Shown here: one piece after another, positions 46,266-55,232 of the stretch
How the letters are laid out: each line of letters opens with the position of its first letter
Numbering within the stretch: position 1 is the first letter of the stretch
Assembly (NCBI GenBank): GCA_020635915.1
Contig: JACJYU010000001.1
Coordinates: 1,178,001-1,242,000 of the forward strand
Source of the DNA: Flammeovirgaceae bacterium
GTDB lineage: Bacteria; Bacteroidota; Bacteroidia; Cytophagales; Cyclobacteriaceae
Length of the DNA stretch: 64,000 bases
Reading direction: 5' to 3'
Translations under genes and position numbers: made by a program
Notes under the pieces: generated by a model
What the model saw: the letters and a program-made list of their open reading frames with translations, nothing else
Told to the model about the DNA's origin: nothing
Databases searched by the model: none

Positions 46266-47291
46266 CTATTGCCCCAGCTTTTCCAACAGGTATAGCTGGT
46301 GCATGGCCCGGTGGAGGTTCTGGCGCGGGTACGAGGTATGGTAGTAAACGTCCCCATTCAAGAAATCGGTGAGGAAGCGCAGCCCAATCATGTACGTCAT
46401 CAAGGGGCCCGCCAGCGGGGTGGCTTCCTTTTCCCCATCGGTAAGCACCGTGCCCATCTCCGACAGGTAGCCGTCCAAAATAGCCTGGTGGATTTCCTTC
46501 CTCACTTCAATTTTTGAAATATCGGTTTCGTCCTCTGCGGAAGGGCTCACAAAACTGCGCACCATATCGCCCAGGTCATAGATAAAGTACCCGGGCATAA
46601 GGGTATCCAGGTCAATGACGCACACCACCTCCTGGCTGTCACGATCGAACAGTACGTTGTTGATTTTTGTATCATTGTGCGTGGGCCTTAACACAAGACG
46701 GTGGGACTGCACCAGGTCGTTGTATTTGCCCACAAGATGGCGGTGGCCCACGTACCTGTCGATCAACCCACCGGCCAAAGCCTTCCTTTCGGGCGTGCCC
46801 TTTTGCAAAGATTCCTCAAACTGCCGGTACCGCCACGATAAATCGTGAAACCGTGGGATGGCCTCGGAAAATCCTGACACATCGCACCCGGACAGATGGC
46901 GTGCCAGAAGCCCAAAAGCGCGGGCGGCCGCATAGGCCTGCCGGGCGTTGCCCACCTCATTGATGGTAACCGTGTTTTTTATGTAGGGAAAAAGCCTCCA
47001 GGGAAAACCATCGCCATCATACACCAGTTGGTCGCCTTTGGGGGTTTTTATCGCATGAAGGAACAGGTAGCCGGGGGCGTTGTGTTTTAGGTACGCGGAA
47101 GCCCCGCGCAAATTTTCAGATAATATTTCAGGATCGCGAAACACGTGCTTGTTGATACGCTGCAAAACATGGCTTTGCCCCACCTGGTAGGTGCGGTTGA
47201 TATGGCCAGCATTTATCCTTTCAATGGCCAGCCCGTCAGGCGGCAGGCCAAAGGCCTTCAACACCGCATCAATAGTGGCCTCTAGTTCCAC
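46266..47291 (-). CDS. APH-fold sugar kinase, NahK-like
   Basis: 341-residue aminoglycoside-phosphotransferase-fold kinase. The Brenner motif reads HNDTKINNVLFD (catalytic Asp in H-x-D...N), and the metal-binding segment is CVIDLDTLMPGYFIYDLGD. The LDTLMPG sequence and the pairing with a nucleotidyltransferase recall N-acetylhexosamine 1-kinase rather than drug kinases. The proposed reaction is anomeric phosphorylation of a hexose or N-acetylhexosamine for salvage; this is inference. Its start overlaps the nucleotidyltransferase stop by 10 bp, so the two are translationally coupled. Confidence 0.75.
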   Translation of the reverse strand: MELEATIDAVLKAFGLPPDGLAIERINAGHINRTYQVGQSHVLQRINKHVFRDPEILSENLRGASAYLKHNAPGYLFLHAIKTPKGDQLVYDGDGFPWRLFPYIKNTVTINEVGNARQAYAAARAFGLLARHLSGCDVSGFSEAIPRFHDLSWRYRQFEESLQKGTPERKALAGGLIDRYVGHRHLVGKYNDLVQSHRLVLRPTHNDTKINNVLFDRDSQEVVCVIDLDTLMPGYFIYDLGDMVRSFVSPSAEDETDISKIEVRKEIHQAILDGYLSEMGTVLTDGEKEATPLAGPLMTYMIGLRFLTDFLNGDVYYHTSYPRQNLHRAMHQLYLLEKLGQ

Positions 47292-48190
47292 AAATTTTTT
47301 GGATATACGCCCTCTTGTATCAATTGCCCTATCCTGTCGGACACCAACGCCTTGTCTTCCTTGTAGGTAACCCCAAACCAGGTGTCGCCCCCCGGTATGA
47401 TGTGCACCTTGCCCAATCCCAACTTTATTAGTTCGGTCACCATCAGGGCAATGTAAAATTCCGCTTGGGGGTTATGGATGTTCTTTTCCACAAACTCCAC
47501 AAACATTTTTTCCGACAAGTCAAATACCTCCGGAAGGAAACCCCACGAGTTCATGGACACTTTCAGGTTTTCGTCCAGTTCCCGGTTACCGTCCCCTTCT
47601 TTGGAAACAACCTTCCCCCTTTCTTTCACGATCTTGGTCAGTTCGGAAAGGGAGACGAGCATTCCATCTTTGCCCTGGTTGGCCACTCCCCGCGACACGC
47701 TTCCATAATCCGAAAGCACATTTTTTAAGGTATAGCCCACCATGGCATGGTTTCCGGTGGCTGCGTTTTGCAAAAAGTGGGACAACGACTCAAAGGAGGC
47801 CCTGCCGTAGAAATCGTCAGCGTTGATAACGGCAAACGGTTCCTGTATGGCTTCTTTCCCACAAAGCATGGCGTGGGTGGTCCCCCAGGGCTTGGCCCTC
47901 TCCACCGGCTTAAGCCCATCCGGTACAAATTTGTCCAGCGACTGCACCACGAAATGCACTTCGGCCTTTCCCTCCAATTTGGGCAAGAACATTTCCTTGA
48001 CAGGGCCAAGTATTTCTTCCCTTACCACAAACACAATTTTGCCGAAACCCGCCCGTATGGCGTCATAGAGCGAATAATCCATGATCGTTTCGCCATTCGG
48101 GCCAAACCCATCGATCTGTTTTATCCCCCCGTAGCGGCTTCCCATCCCTGCTGCCATTACCAAAAGGCTTGGTTTTTTTCCTTCGCTCAT
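47282..48190 (-). CDS. NDP-sugar nucleotidyltransferase
   Basis: 302 residues with the NTP_transferase signature LVMAAGMGSRYGGIKQ at residues 9-24, and VINADDFYG supplying the metal-binding Asp pair. GVTYKEDKALV sits near the C terminus. Unlike the one at 23001 it lacks a left-handed beta-helix tail. Together with the overlapping APH-fold kinase it would convert a free sugar to sugar-1-phosphate and then to an NDP-sugar. The nucleotide and sugar are not determinable here. An SSS transporter starts divergently 90 bp away and might import the sugar. Confidence 0.82.
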   Translation of the reverse strand: MSEGKKPSLLVMAAGMGSRYGGIKQIDGFGPNGETIMDYSLYDAIRAGFGKIVFVVREEILGPVKEMFLPKLEGKAEVHFVVQSLDKFVPDGLKPVERAKPWGTTHAMLCGKEAIQEPFAVINADDFYGRASFESLSHFLQNAATGNHAMVGYTLKNVLSDYGSVSRGVANQGKDGMLVSLSELTKIVKERGKVVSKEGDGNRELDENLKVSMNSWGFLPEVFDLSEKMFVEFVEKNIHNPQAEFYIALMVTELIKLGLGKVHIIPGGDTWFGVTYKEDKALVSDRIGQLIQEGVYPKNLWN

Positions 48191-48280
48191 TGTACTGTCA
48201 ATTATTTGCTTTAAAATCGACTGCGAAAATCGAAAAAAGAATCCGATTACCTAAAGAATTTGCCCCCTAATTCCTTTTCC

Positions 48281-50050
48281 ATGGTTTTAAGCACGATCGA
48301 CTGGACTATTGTAATTGCCTTTTTGTCATTGTCCCTGATTATTGGGTTGCTTAACCTGAAGAAGGCCGGCCAAAGCGCCAACGAATTTTTCCTTTCCAGC
48401 CGGAGCATGCCCTGGTGGCTGTTGGGAATTTCCATGGTGGCCACCACTTTTTCTGCCGACACGCCCAACCTGGTCACCGACATCGTGAGGAAGCATGGGG
48501 TTTCCGGCAACTGGGTGTGGTGGGCATTCCTGTTGACGGGCATGCTTACCGTATTTACCTATGCCAAACTGTGGAGGCGGTCGGGCGTTGTAACGGATTT
48601 GGAATTCTATGAACTGCGGTATGGCGGGAAATCCGCGGCTTTTTTAAGGGGCTTCCGTGCCCTGTACCTGGGCGTGTTTTTCAATATCGTGATCATGGCC
48701 TCCGTGTCGCTGGCGGCCATAAAGATAGGGGGCGTGATGATGGGCCTTACCCCTGTGCAAACGTTGTCCATAGCCACCATCATTACGGTGGCATACAGTT
48801 CATTGGGCGGCCTCCGCAGTGTGCTTATCACCGACTTTTTCCAGTTTGTCATCGCCATGATCGGGTCGGTGGCCGCCACCATATACATCATCAACCAGCC
48901 CATGGTCGGGGGGCTCAATAACTTGTTCGCCCATACGGAGGTCGTTTCGAGGCTATCCTTTTTGCCGGATTTTTCCGATTCCTCCACCCTGGTGCCGTTG
49001 CTTATCCTGCCGTTGGCCGTCCAATGGTGGAGCGTGTGGTACCCTGGCTCCGAACCGGGGGGTGGTGGGTACATTGCGCAAAGGATGCTGTCGGCAAAAG
49101 ACGAGAAAAACGCATTGACGGCCTCGCTGGTTTTCAACATCACCCACTATGCGCTCCGCCCCTGGCCATGGATTTTAATTGCGCTGGCCTCTTTGTTGGT
49201 ATTTCCCGACCTCACGTCTTTGCAAAATGCATTCCCGCACATCCCTGCGGACAAAATCAATGACGACCTGGCTTACCCTGCCATGCTCACCTTCCTCCCG
49301 GCCGGGCTGATGGGCGTGCTCATTGCGTCTTTGGTGGCCGCCTACATGTCCACCATTTCCACCCACCTCAACTGGGGGTCGTCTTATGTGGTAAACGATT
49401 TCTACCGAAGGTTCGTGAAGCCCAATGCCCCCGAGAAGGAATTGGTGCTGGTGGGCCGGCTCTCCACCGTTGTCCTTGCCGTTTTTTCCGCCCTGCTCGC
49501 CCTGGGGCTCAGCAATGCCCTGCAGGCCTTCAACATCCTGCTGCAGATTGGCGCGGGCACAGGACTGATATTTATTTTAAGGTGGTTTTGGTGGCGCATC
49601 AATACCTACACCGAAATATCGGGAATGACGGTGTCCTTCCTTGTCGCCATTTATTTTGAAGTATTCCACAACAGGTTTTTCGATCCCATCGAAGGCCATT
49701 GGAAATTACTGATCGGGGTTGGCATCACCACGGCCTGTTGGCTGTTGGCCACCCTTCTCACCCAGCCGGAAAGCAACAGCGTGCTGGCACGGTTTTACGA
49801 AAAGGTAAGGCCCTCGAGCATTGGGTGGCAGCCAGTGGTCAAGGCCAACCCTGCCCTGCCGGAAGAGAAGGGACAGCTTCCATTTGAGGTTTTCCTGATG
49901 GTCACCGGGTCCTTTACCGTTTACGGTGCCCTGTTCTGTATAGGGTTCTGGCTTTATGGCAACCTCGTCCCGGCCCTGGTGGCCGGGCTGGTGGCCCTGG
50001 CCGGGACGGTCATTCTGATACGCAGTTGGGGCAAGTTGAAATTTTTTTAG
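48281..50050 (+). CDS. Sodium:solute symporter family transporter
   Basis: 589-residue SSS/SGLT-type membrane protein with about 13 hydrophobic segments. N-terminal VIAFLSLSLIIGLLNLKKA is followed by the SSS-typical SRSMPWWLLGISMVATTFSADTP. The GLRSVLITDFFQFVIAMIGS segment and LIASLVAAYMSTISTHLNWGSSY follow, the latter matching the family region that contributes the Na2 sodium site. ATG 48281 is chosen; TTG 48260 would add seven residues. Substrate unknown; the neighbouring kinase/nucleotidyltransferase pair makes a sugar plausible. Confidence 0.88.
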   Translation: MVLSTIDWTIVIAFLSLSLIIGLLNLKKAGQSANEFFLSSRSMPWWLLGISMVATTFSADTPNLVTDIVRKHGVSGNWVWWAFLLTGMLTVFTYAKLWRRSGVVTDLEFYELRYGGKSAAFLRGFRALYLGVFFNIVIMASVSLAAIKIGGVMMGLTPVQTLSIATIITVAYSSLGGLRSVLITDFFQFVIAMIGSVAATIYIINQPMVGGLNNLFAHTEVVSRLSFLPDFSDSSTLVPLLILPLAVQWWSVWYPGSEPGGGGYIAQRMLSAKDEKNALTASLVFNITHYALRPWPWILIALASLLVFPDLTSLQNAFPHIPADKINDDLAYPAMLTFLPAGLMGVLIASLVAAYMSTISTHLNWGSSYVVNDFYRRFVKPNAPEKELVLVGRLSTVVLAVFSALLALGLSNALQAFNILLQIGAGTGLIFILRWFWWRINTYTEISGMTVSFLVAIYFEVFHNRFFDPIEGHWKLLIGVGITTACWLLATLLTQPESNSVLARFYEKVRPSSIGWQPVVKANPALPEEKGQLPFEVFLMVTGSFTVYGALFCIGFWLYGNLVPALVAGLVALAGTVILIRSWGKLKFF

Positions 50051-50130
50051 CCACCTATATTTAACTGCTGGCATCCCCCACCTTTCGCTTATCCACCGGG
50101 TGCTTTGCCAGTGTAGGGCCATACAAATGC

Positions 50131-50793
50131 TTACCCTGATGCAGTATAGGATTTATACTCCTTCATCCATTTCCACAATCCGAAAGCGGCCAAAAAACAA
50201 AACGCCAGGTACTCTATCCCCACAAATTTAATCCCCTTGGCAAAGTACAGCCCGGTGGCCACGATGTCCACCACGATCCATACCACCCAGCACTCCACTT
50301 TTTTCTGTATCATCAGGTAGGTGGCCACAATGCTCATCACCGTGACAAAAGAGTCGAGGTAAGGAAACGCACTGGCCCGGCCAAACACGATGGGGAACCA
50401 CTCATGGAGGTTACTGGCAAACGCCCCCATCAATACAGTGCCCACAGCCCCTATGGAGGAAAAAACCAACAGTTGGCGTAGGGGCATGAAGCTAATGCGC
50501 AGTTCCTTCTTCCTGTCTTCCTCTTCGGGATTGGGGTGCGCCCACCTCCACCAGCCCATAAGGTTGGTGACAAAGAAAAACGCCTGCAAAAACATATCGG
50601 GGTACAACTGCACCTGGAAGAAAAGGAAAAAGAACAGGGTGACGTTGATGAGGCCGATGGGCCAGCTCCAGATATTGGCACGTGCCGCCAGCCACACGGC
50701 CACCCCCCCGGCCACGGTTCCAAAAAATTCGAGATAACTCATGGGGTAGCCCCATATCTCAAAAAAAACCGACTCGATGTTGAAAAAATCCAT
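50131..50793 (-). CDS. pnuC: PnuC-type nicotinamide riboside/vitamin transporter
   Basis: 220 residues with seven hydrophobic segments and PnuC hallmarks: MDFFNIESVFFEIWGYPMSYLEF at the start (family W-GYPMSY-EF-G), SWPIGLINVTLFFFLF, and NLMGWWRWAHP. PnuC proteins import nicotinamide riboside; relatives import thiamine or riboflavin. The gene starts 10 bp after a kynurenine-pathway aldehyde dehydrogenase, so it is co-transcribed with it, which favours a pyridine-nucleotide link. No TPP or FMN riboswitch precedes it. A hydrophobic insertion-free, normal-length protein. Confidence 0.88.
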   Translation of the reverse strand: MDFFNIESVFFEIWGYPMSYLEFFGTVAGGVAVWLAARANIWSWPIGLINVTLFFFLFFQVQLYPDMFLQAFFFVTNLMGWWRWAHPNPEEEDRKKELRISFMPLRQLLVFSSIGAVGTVLMGAFASNLHEWFPIVFGRASAFPYLDSFVTVMSIVATYLMIQKKVECWVVWIVVDIVATGLYFAKGIKFVGIEYLAFCFLAAFGLWKWMKEYKSYTASG

Positions 50794-50803
50794 CGGCCCG
50801 GGC

Positions 50804-52246
50804 CTACAGCTTTATGCAGATGTTTTTTTGTTCGGTAAAGAAACGCAGGGCCTCCCATCCGCCTTCCCTGCCCACGCCAGATTGCTTCATGCCGCCAAAC
50901 GGTGTGCGCAAGTCGCGAAGGAGCCAGCAGTTCACCCACACGATACCGCTTTTCAATTGGTGCGCCACCCGGTGGGCCCTTTTCAGGTTTTCCGTCCACA
51001 CGGTGGCAGACAACCCATAAGCCGTGCCATTGGCAAACCCTACCGCCTCCTCCTCGCTGTCAAATGGCATGATGGTGACGACCGGGCCGAATATTTCCTC
51101 CTGGTTGGTCCGGCACTGCGGGCCCAGGCCCAGGACCACCGTTGGCGCCACAAAGTACCCGTTTTTGCACCGGCCCGGCACAGCCACCCTTTCCCCGCCC
51201 GTCACAATTTCCCCTCCTTCTTCTTTTGCCAGGGCGATATAGGAGAGCACCTTTTCCATGTGCGCTTCGGACACCAGTGCCCCCACGCGTGTCCCCTCTT
51301 CCGCAGGGTCCCCTACCACCAGCTTTTGGGCACGGGCAACAAACTCCGTGACAAAGCGGTCGTACAAGGGCCGTTCCACCAGTATCCTTGACCCGCACAA
51401 GCATATCTCGCCCTGGTTGGAAAAGGAAGAATGGATGGAAACACTGACGGCCTGTTCCAGGTCGCAGTCCGCAAAAATGATGTTAGGGTTTTTGCCCCCC
51501 AGCTCCAGGGAAAGTTTTTTGAACATGGGCGCGGCCGTGGCGGCAATTCTTTTTCCCGTGGCCGTGCCCCCGGTAAAGGAGACCGCGTGCACGTCCTTAT
51601 GCCCGGTGATGGCCTGGCCGGCTTTGGGGCCCAGTCCGTGAACGATATTCAATACCCCTGCGGGCAGTCCGGCTTCCATGCAAATTTTGGAAAACAGGTA
51701 AGCGGTCATGGGCGTAAGCTCCGATGGCTTGGCCACCACTGTGCAGCCTGCCGCCAGGGCCGGGGCAACCTTCCAGGTAAAAAGGTAAAGGGGCAGGTTC
51801 CAGGGCGAGATGCAGCCCACTACGCCCACGGGGGTGCGGACAGTATAGTTGAGGGCCAACTGGTCGGTGTGGTAGGCCTGCGATTCAAAATGCAGTATGG
51901 CCGTGGCATAAAACCGCATATTGGCCGCTGCCCGGGGTATGTCCACTGCCCTTGCCAATTTATGGGGCTTCCCGTTATCTTCGCTTTCCGCCTTTGCCAG
52001 AAGTTCAAATTCCCGTTCAATCCCTTCTGCTATTTTTATGAGCAGGGCCGACCGCTCCTGCACCGGCCGCTGTGACCAGTGGGGGAAAGCTTTTTTTGCC
52101 GCCTCCACTGCGCCATTTACATCCCGTTCATCGGAATCGGCAATTTGTCCATACACTTTCCCTTCGGCAGGGTTGTAGTTGTCCAGCCACCCGCCAGATA
52201 CGGCCTGCACAAGTTGGCCATCAATATAATTCAATATCCTTTCCAT
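50804..52246 (-). CDS. 2-aminomuconate-6-semialdehyde dehydrogenase-like ALDH
   Basis: 480-residue NAD-dependent aldehyde dehydrogenase. Catalytic residues are visible: Cys282 in SNQGEICLCGSR, Glu248 in LSLELGGKNPN, and Asn150 in ISPWNLPL. The sequence CISPWNLPLYLFTWKVAPAL and the NQGE-CLCGSR active site are those of the 2-hydroxymuconic/2-aminomuconic semialdehyde dehydrogenase group. Context within kynurenine-pathway genes supports oxidation of 2-aminomuconate semialdehyde (EC 1.2.1.32). It lies between the SDR (88 bp upstream) and pnuC (10 bp downstream). Confidence 0.85.
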   Translation of the reverse strand: MERILNYIDGQLVQAVSGGWLDNYNPAEGKVYGQIADSDERDVNGAVEAAKKAFPHWSQRPVQERSALLIKIAEGIEREFELLAKAESEDNGKPHKLARAVDIPRAAANMRFYATAILHFESQAYHTDQLALNYTVRTPVGVVGCISPWNLPLYLFTWKVAPALAAGCTVVAKPSELTPMTAYLFSKICMEAGLPAGVLNIVHGLGPKAGQAITGHKDVHAVSFTGGTATGKRIAATAAPMFKKLSLELGGKNPNIIFADCDLEQAVSVSIHSSFSNQGEICLCGSRILVERPLYDRFVTEFVARAQKLVVGDPAEEGTRVGALVSEAHMEKVLSYIALAKEEGGEIVTGGERVAVPGRCKNGYFVAPTVVLGLGPQCRTNQEEIFGPVVTIMPFDSEEEAVGFANGTAYGLSATVWTENLKRAHRVAHQLKSGIVWVNCWLLRDLRTPFGGMKQSGVGREGGWEALRFFTEQKNICIKL

Positions 52247-52334
52247 CAGCCTGTAATGGTTCTTAACTTACCATGGGTGGTGGGCATCCCCAAAACCAGC
52301 CCTGGTATTTTCCGTTTTATTTTTTAAGCCAGTG

Positions 52335-53120
52335 CTACAAATTGCCGGTCCTTCCCCCGTCCACGGGCACGTTGGCCCCATTGATGTAGGCCGCGGCCGG
52401 TGTGGCCAGGAAGGCAATGGCCGCGCCAACTTCGTGGGGCTCGCCAATCCTTCCTGCCGGTATCTCTTCCATCATTTCCTTCATCACCTCCTCGGCCGTC
52501 TTGCCCACGGCTTTAGCCTTCCCTTTGATGATCGACTCCAGCCTTGCCGTCATTGTTGCGCCCGGCAAAACATTGTTCACGGTGATGCCAAAACCCGCCA
52601 GTTCAAACGACAACGTCTTTGCCCAATTGGCCACTGCGCCCCGGATGGTATTGGATACGCCCAAACCTTTTATTGGCGCCTTTACGGAGGTGGAGATAAT
52701 ATTGACAATACGGCCATACTTGGCCTTCTTCATGGAAGGCACAAAAGCCTGCACAAGGTAATGGTTGCAGATCAAGTGTGCCTGAAAAGCATTGACAAAC
52801 TCAAAGGTCCTGGCATTGATGGCGGGCCCTGCAGGCGGCCCCCCCGAATTGTTGACCAAAATATGCACCGGTTTGCTTTGGGCATAGATGTCCGCGGTCA
52901 ATTTTACATCTTCCGGCATATTGAAGTCCGCCACCAGGAATTCATGTTTTTGGTTGCCCGATTGTGGCAACTCCCCCACCACATCCCTCAACTTCCGCTC
53001 GTCACGGGCCACCAATGTGATGTGGGCCCCCAATTTGGCCAATTCCCCTGCAGCGGCCTTGCCAATTCCCTGTGTCGACCCGCACACCACTGCCCGCTTC
53101 CCACTTAAATTCAAATCCAT
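52335..53120 (-). CDS. Atypical SDR-family protein lacking the YxxxK dyad
   Basis: 261-residue classical short-chain dehydrogenase fold. The cofactor motif GSTQGIG is at 14-20, NNSGGPP (90-96) replaces NNAG, and the C terminus reads YINGANVPVDGG. The catalytic Tyr and Lys appear replaced: the motif following the active-site Ser (IISTSVKAPI, Ser143/145) reads SNTIR at 156-160, where YxxxK is expected. A subfamily with SNxxR at this place exists among bacterial SDRs; its reaction is not known to me. Genomic position at the head of the ALDH-pnuC operon suggests a role connected with aminomuconate or hydroxyanthranilate products. Divergent from the dioxygenase gene by 79 bp. Confidence 0.85.
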   Translation of the reverse strand: MDLNLSGKRAVVCGSTQGIGKAAAGELAKLGAHITLVARDERKLRDVVGELPQSGNQKHEFLVADFNMPEDVKLTADIYAQSKPVHILVNNSGGPPAGPAINARTFEFVNAFQAHLICNHYLVQAFVPSMKKAKYGRIVNIISTSVKAPIKGLGVSNTIRGAVANWAKTLSFELAGFGITVNNVLPGATMTARLESIIKGKAKAVGKTAEEVMKEMMEEIPAGRIGEPHEVGAAIAFLATPAAAYINGANVPVDGGRTGNL

Positions 53121-53199
53121 TCTTGCTCGATTGTCTGGTTTTCGTAAATATAAGACTCAAAAAGTTGTTAGCTTTACTATGCAATAATTAATTGAAGCC
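53121..53199. promoter_or_regulatory. Divergent promoter region of the kynurenine locus
   Basis: The 79 bp between the SDR and dioxygenase genes must hold promoters for both transcripts. TAGCTTTA (53169-53176, plus strand) and TATATTTA (minus strand, 53152-53145) each differ from TAnnTTTG at one position. Neither has a good -33 element at the right spacing. No regulator gene lies next to the locus. Confidence 0.3.
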
Positions 53200-53727
53200 A
53201 TGGCCATTCAAAGACCTTTTAACCTGAAGAAATGGATCAGCGACAACCGTGATTTGTTAAAACCCCCGGTAGGCAACAAAAACCTTTATGCGGATGCCGG
53301 TGATTACATCGTAATGGTGGTGGGCGGCCCCAACGCCAGGAAAGACTATCATTACAATGAAACCGAAGAACTGTTTTATCAACTGGAGGGCGACATCACG
53401 GTGACCATTCAGGAGGACGGCAAGGCCGTGGAGGTGCCCATCAAGGAGGGTGAAATGTTTTTGCTCCCCGCCAGGGTGCCCCATCAACCGGCCAGGCCGG
53501 CCCATTCCGTAGGGCTGGTGATTGAGTGCAAGAGAACAGGGAACGAAAAAGACGGCCTGATGTGGTTTTGCGAAAAATGCAATGCCCCCTTGAAAGAATT
53601 CAAGTTCCATTTGACCAATATCGAAAAAGATTTTCTGCCGCGGTTCAAGGAATTCTACGGGTCAGAGGAATCCCGCACCTGCGCCAAGTGCGGTACGGTG
53701 ATGGAAGCAGACCCAAGGTTTACCTGA
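53200..53727 (+). CDS. nbaC: 3-hydroxyanthranilate 3,4-dioxygenase
   Basis: 175-residue non-heme iron cupin that opens 3-hydroxyanthranilate to 2-amino-3-carboxymuconate semialdehyde. Iron ligands are His51, Glu57 and His95 (YHYNETEELFY and VPHQPARP), the same numbering as the structurally characterised bacterial enzyme. The substrate arginines Arg47 and Arg99 are in place. A C-terminal rubredoxin-like metal site is intact: Cys124-x2-Cys127 and Cys161-x2-Cys164. First gene of the plus-strand kynurenine operon; kynureninase follows after 59 bp. Confidence 0.96.
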   Translation: MAIQRPFNLKKWISDNRDLLKPPVGNKNLYADAGDYIVMVVGGPNARKDYHYNETEELFYQLEGDITVTIQEDGKAVEVPIKEGEMFLLPARVPHQPARPAHSVGLVIECKRTGNEKDGLMWFCEKCNAPLKEFKFHLTNIEKDFLPRFKEFYGSEESRTCAKCGTVMEADPRFT

Positions 53728-53786
53728 ATGCCGCCCCATGCCGGCAGCCTGCACACGGCCCCATTCCATCATAAAAATTTTTTTGA

Positions 53787-55052
53787 ATGACGTTTGAGAA
53801 CACGATCGCCTTTGCGCGAAAGATGGACCGGCAGGACCCGTTGTCTTCCTTTCGCAAAAAATTCATTTTCCCAAAACACAACGGCAAGCCGGCAGTATAC
53901 CTGGTAGGCAATTCCCTGGGGCTGCAGCCCAAAAGCACAAAAAAATTTGTAGGCGAAGAGCTGGAAGATTGGGGGAGGCTGGCGGTGGAGGCCCATTTCA
54001 AAGGGAGGCGGCCGTGGATGCACTACCACAAATTCAGCAAAAAAGCACTGGCACAAATTGTGGGCGCCCAACCGGTGGAGGTGGTGGCCATGAACCAACT
54101 CACCGTGAACCTGCACTTGTTGATGGCCTCCTTCTACCGCCCCACAGCGCAGCGCTTTAAAATAATAATGGAGGCCGATGCCTTCCCTTCGGACCAGTAC
54201 GCGGTGGAATCGCAAATCAAATACCATAAGCTGGACCCCCGCACCGCCCTTGTCGAGCTAAAGCCGAGGCCGGGGGAGCACACCTTGCGCACGGAAGACA
54301 TCCTTCAATCCATTGCCGCCCATGGCCGCCACCTGGCGTTGGTGTTGTTGCCGGGCGTTCAGTACTACACCGGCCAGTTTTTCGACATAAAAAAAATCAC
54401 GGAGGCCGGGCACCGGGCGGGCGCATACGTGGGCTTCGACCTCGCCCATGCAGTGGGCAATGTGCCGTTGCGCCTGCACCAACACCACGTGGACTTTGCC
54501 GTGTGGTGTGGCTACAAGTACCTCAACTCCGGCCCCGGGGGCACGGCAGGGGCATTCGTGCATAGCCGGCACAAGGATGATTTTACCCTCCCCCGGCTTG
54601 CAGGGTGGTGGGGGCACCAGGAAAGCGTGCGCTTTCATATGAAGAAGGGGTTCGTTCCCATGAAGGGTGCCGATGGGTGGCAGCTTTCCAACGTGCCCAT
54701 ACTGGCAGGGGCGGCCCACCTGGCCGCTTTGAAATTGTTTGAAGAAGCTGGAATGGCCCGGCTCAGGAAAAAAAGCATTTTGCTAACGGGCTACCTCCAC
54801 TTCCTCCTCGGTGGGCTGGGGCCCAAAGGCAGCAGGTTTGAAATCATCACCCCGCCCATCGCCAAAGAAAGGGGCTGCCAATTGTCCATCCTTATGAAGG
54901 GCAACGGTAAAAAGACGTTCGCCACATTGGCAAGAAATGGAATAATCACGGACTGGAGGGAGCCGGGCGTCATCCGGGCCGCCCCGGTTCCCCTGTACAA
55001 TTCCTTCGAAGACGTGTACCGGTTTGCCCATGTCTTTTCACATGCCCTGTAG
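53787..55052 (+). CDS. kynU: Kynureninase
   Basis: 421-residue PLP enzyme cleaving kynurenine or 3-hydroxykynurenine to (hydroxy)anthranilate and alanine. The PLP lysine is Lys244 in VWCGYKYLNSGPGG, the kynureninase signature. Further hallmarks are YLVGNSLGLQPKS near 38, PSDQYAVESQI near 134, and GFDLAHAVGNVPL near 216 with the pyridine-binding Asp. Length is normal. It sits between the dioxygenase and the monooxygenase, so the operon runs the pathway backwards in gene order. Confidence 0.96.
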   Translation: MTFENTIAFARKMDRQDPLSSFRKKFIFPKHNGKPAVYLVGNSLGLQPKSTKKFVGEELEDWGRLAVEAHFKGRRPWMHYHKFSKKALAQIVGAQPVEVVAMNQLTVNLHLLMASFYRPTAQRFKIIMEADAFPSDQYAVESQIKYHKLDPRTALVELKPRPGEHTLRTEDILQSIAAHGRHLALVLLPGVQYYTGQFFDIKKITEAGHRAGAYVGFDLAHAVGNVPLRLHQHHVDFAVWCGYKYLNSGPGGTAGAFVHSRHKDDFTLPRLAGWWGHQESVRFHMKKGFVPMKGADGWQLSNVPILAGAAHLAALKLFEEAGMARLRKKSILLTGYLHFLLGGLGPKGSRFEIITPPIAKERGCQLSILMKGNGKKTFATLARNGIITDWREPGVIRAAPVPLYNSFEDVYRFAHVFSHAL

Positions 55053-55232
55053 GCGGCAAAAACCGCCCAGGCCGCTCCCCATTGGCAGCCCCGGCCCCAA
55101 ATCCCTGTGTGGCAGGCATGGCTTTTCGCAGGCAATCTGATCCCTGTCATGGTTTATTCGGCCAACAATTATTATTTTGATCGTGAAAAACCCGGCAGGG
55201 GAATGGGCGCCTGGCGCCATCCCTTATTTAAG

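Noticed and set aside
50794..50803. Riboswitch (TPP or FMN) upstream of pnuC
   Set aside because: Only 10 bp separate pnuC from the upstream aldehyde dehydrogenase gene, so there is no room for one.
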